Part shown: piece by piece, positions 1 through 4,933 of the stretch
Layout: each line of letters begins with the position of its first letter
Position numbering within the stretch: position 1 is the stretch's first letter
Assembly: GCA_902766585.1 (NCBI GenBank)
Contig: CACXDV010000256.1
Coordinates: 1-5,033 of the forward strand
DNA: 5,033 nucleotides
Source of the DNA: an uncultured Ruminococcus sp.
Lineage (GTDB): Bacteria > Bacillota > Clostridia > Oscillospirales > Acutalibacteraceae
Direction of reading: 5' to 3'
Made by a program: the position numbers and the translations under genes
The notes under the pieces: generated by a model
What the model was told of the DNA's origin: nothing
The model's database searches: none
The model's input: only the letters and a program-made list of their open reading frames with translations

Positions 1-633
1 CCCTTTACAAACCTTGAGACAGCAGTAGAGCTTACTAAGGGCACAAATATCAAGGTCGGCGCAGAGAATGTACATTTTAAGGAGAGCGGTGCTTATACAG
101 GCGAGATCTCAGCAGCAATGCTTACAGAGATCGGCGTTGAGTATGTTATTATCGGTCACAGCGAAAGAAGACAGTATTTCGGCGAGACAGACGAGACAGT
201 TAATCTCAGAACAAAGGCAGCTCTTGCAGCAGGACTCAAGCCTATCGTTTGCGTAGGTGAGGTTCTTGCAGAGAGAAAGGCTGATATCACTAAGGAAGTT
301 ATTTCCACTCAAATCAAGCTTGACCTTGCAGGCGTATCGGCTGAGGATATCAAAAAGACAATTATCGCTTATGAGCCTGTATGGGCGATCGGAACAGGTG
401 AGGTTGCAACCGATGAGCAGGCACAGGAGGTTTGTGCATTCATCCGTGAGACACTTGCAAAGCTTTACGATAAGGCTACAGCAGATGCAGTTACTATCCA
501 GTACGGCGGTTCAATGAATCCGAAGAACTGTGCCGGTCTTCTTGCTCAGCCTGATGTTGACGGCGGACTTATCGGAGGCGCATCACTTAAGGCTGCTGAT
601 TTCGGCGTACTTCTTGAGGAAGCAAGCAAATGA
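1..633 (+). CDS. tpiA: Triosephosphate isomerase, 3' part (5' end outside window)
   Basis: Triosephosphate isomerase interconverts dihydroxyacetone phosphate and glyceraldehyde 3-phosphate in cytoplasmic glycolysis and gluconeogenesis. Reading from base 1 in frame 1 gives 210 residues and a TGA stop; the family is about 250 residues, so roughly 40 N-terminal residues, including the catalytic Asn/Lys pair, lie outside the window. Visible in the fragment are the electrophilic histidine in IIGHSERR (fragment residue 53), the catalytic glutamate in AYEPVWAIGTG (residue 125) with the flexible loop-6 residues just after it, and the phosphate-binding stretches QYGGSMNP and GGLIGGASL near the C-terminus. 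The internal ATG at 118 lies in the middle of the barrel and is not the start. The gene is followed 79 bp later by gpmI on the same strand, as in many Firmicute gap-pgk-tpi-gpmI clusters. The frame is intact and the identification is secure. Confidence 0.97.
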   Translation, partial: PFTNLETAVELTKGTNIKVGAENVHFKESGAYTGEISAAMLTEIGVEYVIIGHSERRQYFGETDETVNLRTKAALAAGLKPIVCVGEVLAERKADITKEVISTQIKLDLAGVSAEDIKKTIIAYEPVWAIGTGEVATDEQAQEVCAFIRETLAKLYDKATADAVTIQYGGSMNPKNCAGLLAQPDVDGGLIGGASLKAADFGVLLEEASK

Positions 634-643
634 GATAATTAAC

Positions 644-678
644 AGGGCTTCGGACTGCAATTCCGCAGTTCGGGCTCT
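644..678 (+). promoter_or_regulatory. Intercistronic hairpin between tpiA and gpmI (possible partial terminator)
   Basis: An imperfect stem-loop lies 11 bases after the tpiA stop. AGGGC (644-648) pairs with GCTCT (674-678), and GGACTGC (652-658) pairs with GCAGTTC (665-671) around a six-base loop, with a small bulge between the two helices. The bases after it (TGTCCTTAAAG) are only moderately U-rich, so it could be a leaky terminator that lowers gpmI relative to tpiA, or an mRNA-stabilising or processing hairpin. The structure is seen directly; the role is inferred. Confidence 0.5.
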
Positions 679-712
679 TGTCCTTAAAGAATAATAAAGT
701 GAGGAATCAGCT

Positions 713-2224
713 ATGAAAAAGCCTTTAGTTTTAATGATACTTGACGGCTTCGGAATCGGCACAAATTACGGAAATGCTATCCGTACAGCAAAAAAGCCGA
801 ATATGGAGCATATTTTTTCAACTAACCCGTGGGGACTTATTGCCGCATCAGGAATGGATGTAGGTCTTCCTGACGGTCAGATGGGCAACAGCGAGGTAGG
901 TCACACCAATATCGGCGCAGGCCGCGTCGTATATCAGGAACTTACCCGTATAACCAAGGCAATCAAGGACGGTTCTGTAATGAAGAACGAGGCTCTTGCT
1001 GCCGCTATGAAGAATGCTGCCGAGGACGGCAAGGCACTTCATTTTATGGGACTTCTTTCACCCGGCGGAGTTCACAGCCATATGACGCATCTTTACGGTC
1101 TTGTTGAAATGGCAAAGAAAATGGGTGTTAAGACTGTATATGTTCATGCTTTCCTTGACGGACGAGATGTTCCTCCTTCAAGCGCAAAGGATTATATTAT
1201 CGAATGCAGCAAAAAGCTTGAAGAAATAGGTCTGGGCAAGATTGCGACCATTTCCGGACGTTATTATGCTATGGACAGAGATAATAACTGGGACAGAGTG
1301 GAAAAGGCTTATTCTGCTCTTGTTTACGGTGAGGGCAAAAAGGCTGCCGATGCTGTTGCGGCGATCAGCAATTCCTATGATGATGGCGTGACTGACGAAT
1401 TTGTTATTCCGACGGTTTGCGTTGAGGGTGCAGCAATCAAGAGCGGCGACAGTGTTATTTTCTATAACTTCCGTCCCGACAGAGCAAGAGAGATAACCCG
1501 TACATTCGTTGATGAGAGCTTTGACGGCTTTGAAAGAAGAAACGGTTTCTTCCCGCTTACATATGTATGCATGACTCAGTATGACGCTACAATGCCCAAT
1601 GTCGAGGTCGCATTTAAGCCTCAGAAGCTTACAAATATGTTTGGCGAGTATATAGCTTCAAAGGGACTTACTCAGCTCAGAATCGCCGAGACGGAAAAGT
1701 ATGCTCATGTAACATTCTTCTTCAACGGCGGTGTCGAAAAGGAGAGCGAGGGTGAGGACAGATGCCTTATCCCTTCACCGAAGGTTGCAACATATGACCT
1801 TCAGCCCGAAATGAGCGCCTATGATGTTACAAAGAATGTTGTAGAGCGTGTTGAAAGCGGTAAGTATGATGTTGTAATACTAAACTTTGCCAACTGCGAC
1901 ATGGTCGGACACACAGGCGTATTTGAAGCAGCTGTAAAGGCTGTAGAGGCTATTGATGATTGTGTCGGACAGGTAGTAAGGGCTGTTACAAAAATGGACG
2001 GCGTTGTTCTTATCACAGCAGACCACGGTAATGCCGATAAGATGCTTGACGAAAACGGAGAACCCTTCACAGCTCATACAACAAATCTTGTACCGTTTGC
2101 TGTTGTTAATCACCCCTGTGAGCTCCGTGACGGCGGCAGACTTGCAGATATAGCTCCGACTATGCTTAAGCTTCTTGGACTCCCGCAGCCCGAGGAAATG
2201 GACGGAGTAAGCCTTATAAAATAA
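713..2224 (+). CDS. gpmI: 2,3-bisphosphoglycerate-independent phosphoglycerate mutase
   Basis: This cytoplasmic, manganese-dependent enzyme interconverts 3- and 2-phosphoglycerate in glycolysis by way of a phosphoserine intermediate. The 503-residue product matches the usual length of about 510. The alkaline-phosphatase-like domain is split around an inserted transferase domain. Visible landmarks are metal ligand Asp11 in MILDGFG, the phosphorylated Ser60 in MGNSEVGH, the transferase motifs SPGGVHSH (116-123), FLDGRDVPPSS (147-157), GRYYAMDRDNNWDR (182-195) and FYNFRPDRARE (250-260), Lys329 in EKYAHVTFFFNGG, metal ligands Asp396 and His400 in CDMVGH, Asp437-His438 in TADHGN, and His455 in AHTTN. 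All expected catalytic residues are present. The ATG is supported by GTGAGG eight bases upstream and by the family N-terminus. It probably shares a transcript with tpiA through the hairpin between them and ends at the terminator that follows. No enolase gene follows. Confidence 0.98.
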   Translation: MKKPLVLMILDGFGIGTNYGNAIRTAKKPNMEHIFSTNPWGLIAASGMDVGLPDGQMGNSEVGHTNIGAGRVVYQELTRITKAIKDGSVMKNEALAAAMKNAAEDGKALHFMGLLSPGGVHSHMTHLYGLVEMAKKMGVKTVYVHAFLDGRDVPPSSAKDYIIECSKKLEEIGLGKIATISGRYYAMDRDNNWDRVEKAYSALVYGEGKKAADAVAAISNSYDDGVTDEFVIPTVCVEGAAIKSGDSVIFYNFRPDRAREITRTFVDESFDGFERRNGFFPLTYVCMTQYDATMPNVEVAFKPQKLTNMFGEYIASKGLTQLRIAETEKYAHVTFFFNGGVEKESEGEDRCLIPSPKVATYDLQPEMSAYDVTKNVVERVESGKYDVVILNFANCDMVGHTGVFEAAVKAVEAIDDCVGQVVRAVTKMDGVVLITADHGNADKMLDENGEPFTAHTTNLVPFAVVNHPCELRDGGRLADIAPTMLKLLGLPQPEEMDGVSLIK

Positions 2225-2228
2225 TAAA

Positions 2229-2240
2229 GCCTGAACAGGC
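2229..2240 (+). repeat. Short perfect inverted repeat after gpmI stop
   Basis: GCCTG-AA-CAGGC lies between the gpmI stop and its terminator. The two-base spacer makes a full hairpin strained, so this is either a small mRNA 3' hairpin with a melted top or chance. Seen directly; no function is assigned. Confidence 0.3.
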
Positions 2241-2243
2241 ATA

Positions 2244-2282
2244 AAAAACACCGCAGTCCACTGAGTGAACTGCGGTGTTTTT
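2244..2282. terminator. Bidirectional intrinsic terminator between gpmI and the DUF4358-like gene
   Basis: A perfect 13-bp stem pairs AAAAACACCGCAG (2244-2256) with CTGCGGTGTTTTT (2270-2282) around a 13-base loop. The stem has A-runs on one side and T-runs on the other, so either strand gives a GC hairpin followed by a U-tract. It sits 20 bases after the gpmI stop and 2 bases after the stop of the convergent minus-strand gene, so it can end both transcripts. Confidence 0.93.
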
Positions 2283-2284
2283 AT

Positions 2285-2830
2285 TTAAGAACGTCCGGAG
2301 TTTTTTGAACCGGGGGAGACAATGCTTTCAAAAGCGTTTACTGCCGCTTCGCTGTCGGTTGTCATAGCAACAAAATAATAAGGATAGATAACGCTCTTTT
2401 TGCTGGTATTCAGTATGCTGAGGGCGTTTTCGTTTACGTTCTGATAGGTTGATGCCTTGTCTGCTATATACTGGTCTATAATGCTGTCGAGCTTATCTAT
2501 ATCATCCTTTGAATTGAGCCTGAAACACGCTATCTCGTTAAATACATCTGCGTGAGTGGAAATATACATTGAGCTGTCATCCGCTATATCATCATTTATC
2601 GGATAATAGTTTTTTACATTGGAGGAATTTATCTCGGACAGTCCTTCATAATTCATTTTTTTTACTACCTCGGATGTAATGAAGGATGCTGTAAATTTTT
2701 TGTCTGTTTCATTATTCTGATAGAATAAGTATACCGTCAGCCAGGAAGCAGCAGCAGCAATTATCAGTATCAGTGCAACGATAAAAATAGTAAGCTTTAT
2801 ATTATTCTTTTTTAGTTTAGCTTCTGCCAT
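2285..2830 (-). CDS. Single-pass membrane protein with DUF4358-like extracytoplasmic domain
   Basis: The product is 181 residues of unknown function. A short lysine-rich cytoplasmic N-terminus (about 1-12, with KLKKNN) precedes one strongly hydrophobic segment (about 11-37, IFIVALILIIAAAASWLTVY), leaving about 140 residues outside the membrane in an N-in orientation. The exported part resembles DUF4358: a region around YYPINDDIADDSSMYIS, then ADVFNEIACFRLNSKDDIDKL, a helical stretch with an AST-YQNVNENAL segment, and a final strand-helix YPYYFVAMTTDSEAAVNAFESI. DUF4358 proteins are common lipoproteins or anchored proteins of Clostridia, with no established role. I chose the ATG at 2830 because GAGGTGA lies five bases upstream (2836-2842); a longer in-frame reading to 2968 would start inside the 6S RNA terminator and cross this gene's own promoter. 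The family call comes from pattern memory and is moderate. Confidence 0.8.
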   Translation of the reverse strand: MAEAKLKKNNIKLTIFIVALILIIAAAASWLTVYLFYQNNETDKKFTASFITSEVVKKMNYEGLSEINSSNVKNYYPINDDIADDSSMYISTHADVFNEIACFRLNSKDDIDKLDSIIDQYIADKASTYQNVNENALSILNTSKKSVIYPYYFVAMTTDSEAAVNAFESIVSPGSKNSGRS

Positions 2831-2884
2831 ACGGTTCACCTCGCTTATACAAATTACATAATCTGTCTTTTTAAGACTAAAAAT

Positions 2885-2913
2885 ATTATAGTATAAATGT
2901 ATTCCTATTGCAA
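2885..2913 (-). promoter_or_regulatory. Sigma-A-type promoter of the DUF4358-like gene
   Basis: On the minus strand, TTGCAA (2908-2913) and TATAAT (2885-2890) are separated by exactly 17 bp, with the -10 a perfect consensus match. The start would fall near 2878, leaving a leader of about 48 bases. The leader opens with a small GTCTT-AAA-AAGAC hairpin before the ribosome site. Confidence 0.75.
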
Positions 2914-2940
2914 CTACAATATTGTAATAGAAATGACATG

Positions 2941-2965
2941 AAAAAAAGGTACAGCAAGCTGTACC
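2941..2965 (-). terminator. Intrinsic terminator of the 6S RNA gene
   Basis: The palindrome GGTACAGCAAGCTGTACC (2948-2965) is followed on the minus strand by seven T residues (2947-2941). It lies 13 bases beyond the 6S closing stem, a normal position for ending that transcript, and upstream of the promoter of the next minus-strand gene. Confidence 0.92.
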
Positions 2966-2977
2966 CAAAAAATGAAA

Positions 2978-3158
2978 GTCCGCCTAACCGTAAATGTCAA
3001 TAATAACCTGCCTACGAGATAAGCAGGTGGGTATCCTCCCCATAATTTCATACTCCCTTCGTCTGCATAAGCAGGAGGTCTGAAGTCCGTTACAGGAGCC
3101 GGATTCCCGATTTAAAGGTTGTAGGGTTATTTTAGACACATATACGTATTAGGCAGAC
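2978..3158 (-). ncRNA. ssrS: 6S RNA (core of mature molecule)
   Basis: 6S RNA binds the sigma-A RNA polymerase holoenzyme by imitating an open promoter and down-regulates housekeeping transcription in slow growth. The minus-strand RNA folds into the 6S architecture. GUCUGCCUAA (3158-3149) and UUAGGCGGAC (2987-2978) form a 10-bp closing stem, with a U-G pair that would be A-C on the other strand, fixing the orientation. GUGUC and GACAU extend it. A large central bubble follows, whose 3' side holds an ACCUGC/GCAGGU hairpin. A terminal arm then forms by pairing GGGAAUCC with GGAUACCC (one mismatch), capped by a CUGC-UUAU-GCAG hairpin. The GGGAGUAUGA and GAUACCCACCU segments are, as I recall them, typical of Firmicute 6S RNAs. 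The core is 181 nt, close to the family length. It has its own promoter and terminator. Confirmation would be a covariance search with Rfam RF00013. Confidence 0.87.
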
Positions 3159-3193
3159 AATATAAACAATTTATACTCTCTCTGTTCGCTTAT

Positions 3194-3222
3194 ATTATAC
3201 AACATATGCAAACGAAAATCAA
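3194..3222 (-). promoter_or_regulatory. Sigma-A-type promoter of the 6S RNA gene
   Basis: On the minus strand TTGATT (3217-3222), a 17-bp spacer and a perfect TATAAT (3194-3199) predict a start at about 3187. That is about 29 bases before the closing stem, so the primary transcript would be near 245 nt and the 5' end is probably trimmed. 5' trimming of a 6S precursor is known for B. subtilis 6S-1. Confidence 0.82.
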
Positions 3223-3245
3223 GAGAAATTTGTTTATTTCGGAAA

Positions 3246-3575
3246 TTAATTTTCCTCGTTTTCGTATGAATCGAAGTTGTCCTCAAAGATCTCTGCTATC
3301 TCATCAAGGAGCTCCTCGTCCTCGATCTCAGCAAGCTGGGGTTCGCCGTTTTCGTCCTCAACAGCCTCAAAGATCATATAGGTGCTTCCTGATTCGATAT
3401 CCTGATCGGGGAGATCGAAGGTCGGCATAAGAGCATAGTAATGTCCGTCCTTGTAATCTATCTCATCAAGTACCTCAAATTCATATTCGTTGCCTTCGTC
3501 ATCCTGAAGGGAAATAAGGTCAACAGTTTCCATATCCTCTTCTTCTTCAGGGGTAAGCTTTTCTTTATCACTCAT
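3246..3575 (-). CDS. DUF1292 (YrzB-like) acidic protein
   Basis: A 109-residue, very acidic cytoplasmic protein of the DUF1292 family, widespread in Firmicutes (B. subtilis YrzB is a member) and without a known biochemical role. The family core is visible: VDLISLQDDEGNEYEFEVLDEIDYKDGHYYALMPTFD (two fragments of one beta-rich unit, about residues 18-54), then a YMIFEAVEDENGEPQLAEIEDEE region (about 66-88) and an Asp/Glu-rich helical tail. It has no signal peptide, membrane segment or cysteine. The ATG is supported by AAGGAGAG upstream at 3581-3588. The gene has its own promoter at 3662-3690 with an 80-base leader. There is only a weak hairpin overlapping the stop, so its transcript may continue into the 6S gene. 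In many Firmicutes DUF1292 genes sit beside ruvX or mreB-region genes; that context is absent here. Confidence 0.92.
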   Translation of the reverse strand: MSDKEKLTPEEEEDMETVDLISLQDDEGNEYEFEVLDEIDYKDGHYYALMPTFDLPDQDIESGSTYMIFEAVEDENGEPQLAEIEDEELLDEIAEIFEDNFDSYENEEN

Positions 3576-3614
3576 GATTATCTCTCCTTAAATTTATTTA
3601 ATGGATATGAACAT

Positions 3615-3630
3615 ACTGCGGACAAGCAGT
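3615..3630 (-). promoter_or_regulatory. Leader hairpin of the DUF1292 mRNA
   Basis: ACTGC and GCAGT (3615-3619 and 3626-3630) form a five-base-pair stem with a six-base loop in the 5' leader. An overlapping GACA/TGTC pairing is also possible, so two exclusive folds exist. Seen in the sequence; a regulatory role is only a possibility. Confidence 0.3.
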
Positions 3631-3661
3631 CTGTCAGCACATTTCTATCCATCATATTTCT

Positions 3662-3690
3662 ATTCTATACTTTATTTGCGTTCTTGTCAA
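3662..3690 (-). promoter_or_regulatory. Sigma-A-type promoter of the DUF1292 gene
   Basis: On the minus strand a perfect TTGACA (3685-3690) is followed by a 17-bp spacer and TAGAAT (3662-3667). Transcription would start near 3655. It is divergent from the promoter of the large RNA, whose -35 lies 58 bp away, and the two share the A-rich stretch between them. Confidence 0.8.
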
Positions 3691-3710
3691 GACCATTGAA
3701 TAATTTGTTC

Positions 3711-3775
3711 AAAAAATAAAAAATATTCAAAAAGTTCAAAAAAAATATTGACATTTTACAAATATGTGCTATAAT
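3711..3775 (+). promoter_or_regulatory. Very strong promoter of the large RNA: A-tracts, consensus -35, extended -10
   Basis: TTGACA (3748-3753), a 16-bp spacer and TATAAT (3770-3775) are both perfect consensus hexamers, and TGC directly before the -10 makes it an extended -10 element. Upstream are four runs of A at 3711-3716, 3718-3723, 3729-3733 and 3738-3745. The last three are spaced by about 7 to 10.5 bp, which is what an UP element or an intrinsic bend looks like. Initiation is predicted near 3782. This combination is typical of stable-RNA promoters and unlike the other promoters in the window. Confidence 0.88.
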
Positions 3776-4460
3776 ATATTCAAGATAAATCGGAACACAA
3801 AATACCTTGACTGCGGGATTTAGTTCTGATGTGTCTAATACACGAAGGGAGGCAAGCTCCAATGGGCGAATCGGAACCGGTTTTTCATACCGTAATTGCT
3901 CTTGGTGTAAAGTCTTCTACAGGGAAAAGATAATTATAGATCTCCTTTTTGAGTTGATTTACCTACAGCCCCGCTTGGCTTAGCAGGCGGCAACGGTCGG
4001 TAAACGCTTCATGTACAGTATATAGCTGTGAGCTCATAATGATGTCTTTGACCTGTAAGAAGGGTCTGGCGATAAAGGCCGGCTGCCGACAGCGTTTGAG
4101 GCGGCGAGGACAGCTTTCACGAGAGTTTACAATTGAATAGAAGCTCCGCAACATTATGCATTGAGCCTTAGTACTGCGGTTGCTTTGTTACTCTGCGTTG
4201 GTATCAACGCTCCGGGATCGGAAAAGATACTATATAGGCTGAACAGTTTGAATGTACCGTTTTATCCGGGAGGTTCCGCATTTGATACGGTGTACAGGTC
4301 GTACATATGTGAGCCGTGGTAGGGACGGCTTTCAGAATAAAGTGTTAAGACGTAAACAGCGTCGAAGGTGTAGCGGTTATGTTTTCGTACACCAAACACA
4401 GTTCCTGGGTGGAATAGGTTTATCGCAAGTTTTGCTTATTATATAAATTCTATAAAGATA

Positions 4461-4533
4461 GGACTGAATCCAATGTAATATTCAGCTTTGGAGCTTAGCT
4501 CACGGATTAGTACAGATTGGACTGATTCCAATG
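4461..4533 (+). repeat. Duplicated hairpin element GGACTGAWTCCAATG inside the large RNA
   Basis: The 15-base element occurs at 4461-4475 and 4519-4533 with one difference (A/T). Each copy folds on itself as GGA-CUGAW-UCC with a five-base loop; the second copy has a 6-bp stem AUUGGA/UCCAAU. Between them lies GAGC-UUA-GCUC (4491-4501). Both copies are followed within a few bases by AATATT. This is an internal duplication of an RNA structural module. Confidence 0.7.
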
Positions 4534-4587
4534 CCGAAATATTATAACTTTTAAGAGTTTTCATTAATGGTTTCTCCTATAATAAAG

Positions 4588-4614
4588 CCCCCGACAGTTC
4601 AGAGCTGTCGGGGG
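4588..4614. terminator. GC-rich bidirectional terminator hairpin shared by the large RNA and the TSCPD gene
   Basis: A perfect 10-bp stem pairs CCCCCGACAG (4588-4597) with CTGTCGGGGG (4605-4614) around a seven-base loop. On the plus strand it is followed by TTCATTTATT and ends the large RNA. On the minus strand it begins five bases after the TSCPD stop and is followed by CTTTATTATAG. The U-tracts are imperfect in both directions but the stem is very stable. Confidence 0.87.
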
Positions 4615-4619
4615 TTCAT

Positions 4620-4868
4620 TTATTGTTCAAGGGCTTTTTCGAGTGCTGTGGCAAGCTGATCGGGACAAGATGTACCTCTGCCGTTGCAGTCAATGCCCTT
4701 AAAGCGTTCAATGACATCACGGGCATTCATACCTTTTACAATAGCGGAAATGCCCTGAGTGTTACCGTTACAGCCTCCGTTGAAGCGAACGGATTTGATT
4801 ATCTCACCGTCAAGCTCAATTTCGATCGAGCGTGAGCAGGTACGGTGCGTATTATAATTGAATTTCAT
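4620..4868 (-). CDS. Small TSCPD-domain protein with four conserved cysteines (TIGR03905-like)
   Basis: An 82-residue cytoplasmic protein whose function is not established. It matches the family of stand-alone TSCPD proteins with four conserved cysteines: Cys11 (RTCSRSIE), Cys33 in the glycine-rich GGCNGN (31-36), Cys61 (IDCNGRGTS) and Cys68 in the signature TSCPD (66-70). The spacing suggests a metal or Fe-S/redox site, though this is inference. TSCPD domains also occur at the C-terminus of some adenosylcobalamin-dependent ribonucleotide reductases. The length is normal for the stand-alone family and the protein appears complete. The ATG is supported by AGGAGAG (4874-4880) five bases upstream. 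It follows rpsR on the same strand across a terminator hairpin, and I see no promoter in the 65-bp gap, so expression probably depends on read-through or on a promoter inside rpsR. Confidence 0.93.
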   Translation of the reverse strand: MKFNYNTHRTCSRSIEIELDGEIIKSVRFNGGCNGNTQGISAIVKGMNARDVIERFKGIDCNGRGTSCPDQLATALEKALEQ

Positions 4869-4890
4869 AAGAACTCTCCTTTTTGTGAAA

Positions 4891-4922
4891 AAAGACCGAT
4901 GCAGATGAAAGCATCGGTCTTT
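4891..4922 (-). terminator. Intrinsic terminator after rpsR, upstream of the TSCPD gene
   Basis: A perfect 12-bp stem pairs AAAGACCGATGC (4891-4902) with GCATCGGTCTTT (4911-4922) around an eight-base loop. On the minus strand it runs into a T-run (TTTTTTCAC) and lies 11 bases after the rpsR stop. The TSCPD ribosome site begins only about ten bases beyond it, so this hairpin likely sets how much of the rpsR transcript reaches that gene. Confidence 0.9.
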
Positions 4923-4933
4923 ATTAGCTATGA

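Larger units (their letters stand above)
3782..4616 (+). ncRNA. Large structured non-coding RNA candidate (about 840 nt), family not recognised
   Basis: No credible protein gene lies here on either strand, yet the region runs from a stable-RNA-type promoter to a strong terminator and is dense with perfect short helices. From 5' to 3' these include AUCGGAAC/GUUCUGAU (3789-3796 with 3823-3830), GUGU/ACAC (3831-3843), GGAG/CUCC (3848-3860), CGGU/ACCG (3878-3892), CCGCUU/AGGCGG (3971-3990), AAACGCU/AGCGUUU (4002-4008 with 4091-4097), GACCU/GGGUC (4050-4066), CUGGC/GCCGG (4066-4082), CCGCA/UGCGG (4146-4179), GCGUUG/CAACGC (4195-4210), CUCCGGGAU/AUCCGGGAG with one mismatch (4210-4272), UGUAC/GUACA (4291-4305), AGCCGU/ACGGCU (4312-4330), GGUGUA/UACACC (4367-4393) and AUUGGA/UCCAAU (4516-4532). 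G-U pairs in the first, fifth and eighth would be C-A on the opposite strand, so the plus strand is the functional RNA. Length suggests the OLE/ROOL/GOLLD class; tmRNA, RNase P, SRP RNA and common riboswitch signatures are not seen. A Rfam covariance search would settle whether it is known. Confidence 0.8.

Noticed and set aside
1880..2251. Long minus-strand frames (1819-2070 and 1880-2251) opposite gpmI.
   Set aside because: They are antisense to conserved catalytic regions of gpmI, have no ribosome site or recognisable domain, and are explained as codon-bias shadows.
2831..2968. An N-terminal extension of the DUF4358-like gene by 46 codons to an ATG at 2968.
   Set aside because: It would start inside the 6S terminator and run across the gene's own promoter. 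The ATG at 2830 has a good ribosome site and puts the membrane segment at the N-terminus.
3441..3719. A 92-codon plus-strand frame rich in Phe, Leu and Ile that looks like a membrane protein.
   Set aside because: It is antisense to the clear DUF1292 gene and its promoter. AT-rich and acidic-codon complements naturally produce hydrophobic residues.
3963..4154. A 63-codon minus-strand reading frame inside the large RNA.
   Set aside because: It has no ribosome site or promoter and a composition unlike a real protein, and it runs antisense to the structured part of the RNA.
4312..4330. The AGCCGU/ACGGCU hairpin considered as a group II intron domain V.
   Set aside because: The catalytic triad and bulge pattern and the 34-nt domain length are missing, no intron-encoded reverse transcriptase is nearby, and no 5' GUGYG boundary fits.
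4252..4446. A 64-codon plus-strand reading frame inside the large RNA.
   Set aside because: It has no ribosome site and no recognisable protein sequence, and it overlaps several perfect RNA hairpins (4291-4305, 4312-4330, 4367-4393) that explain the sequence better.
4555..4583. A TATAAT at 4578-4583 considered as a promoter.
   Set aside because: No acceptable -35 lies 16-18 bp upstream, and transcription would start inside the terminator stem.
3782..4616. The large RNA considered as RNase P RNA, tmRNA, SRP RNA or a riboswitch leader.
   Set aside because: The conserved GAGGAAAGUC and ACAGA-type cores of RNase P, the tRNA-like ends of tmRNA and the SRP apical motif are not seen. No downstream gene lies on the same strand for a leader to control, and the length is too great for known riboswitches.
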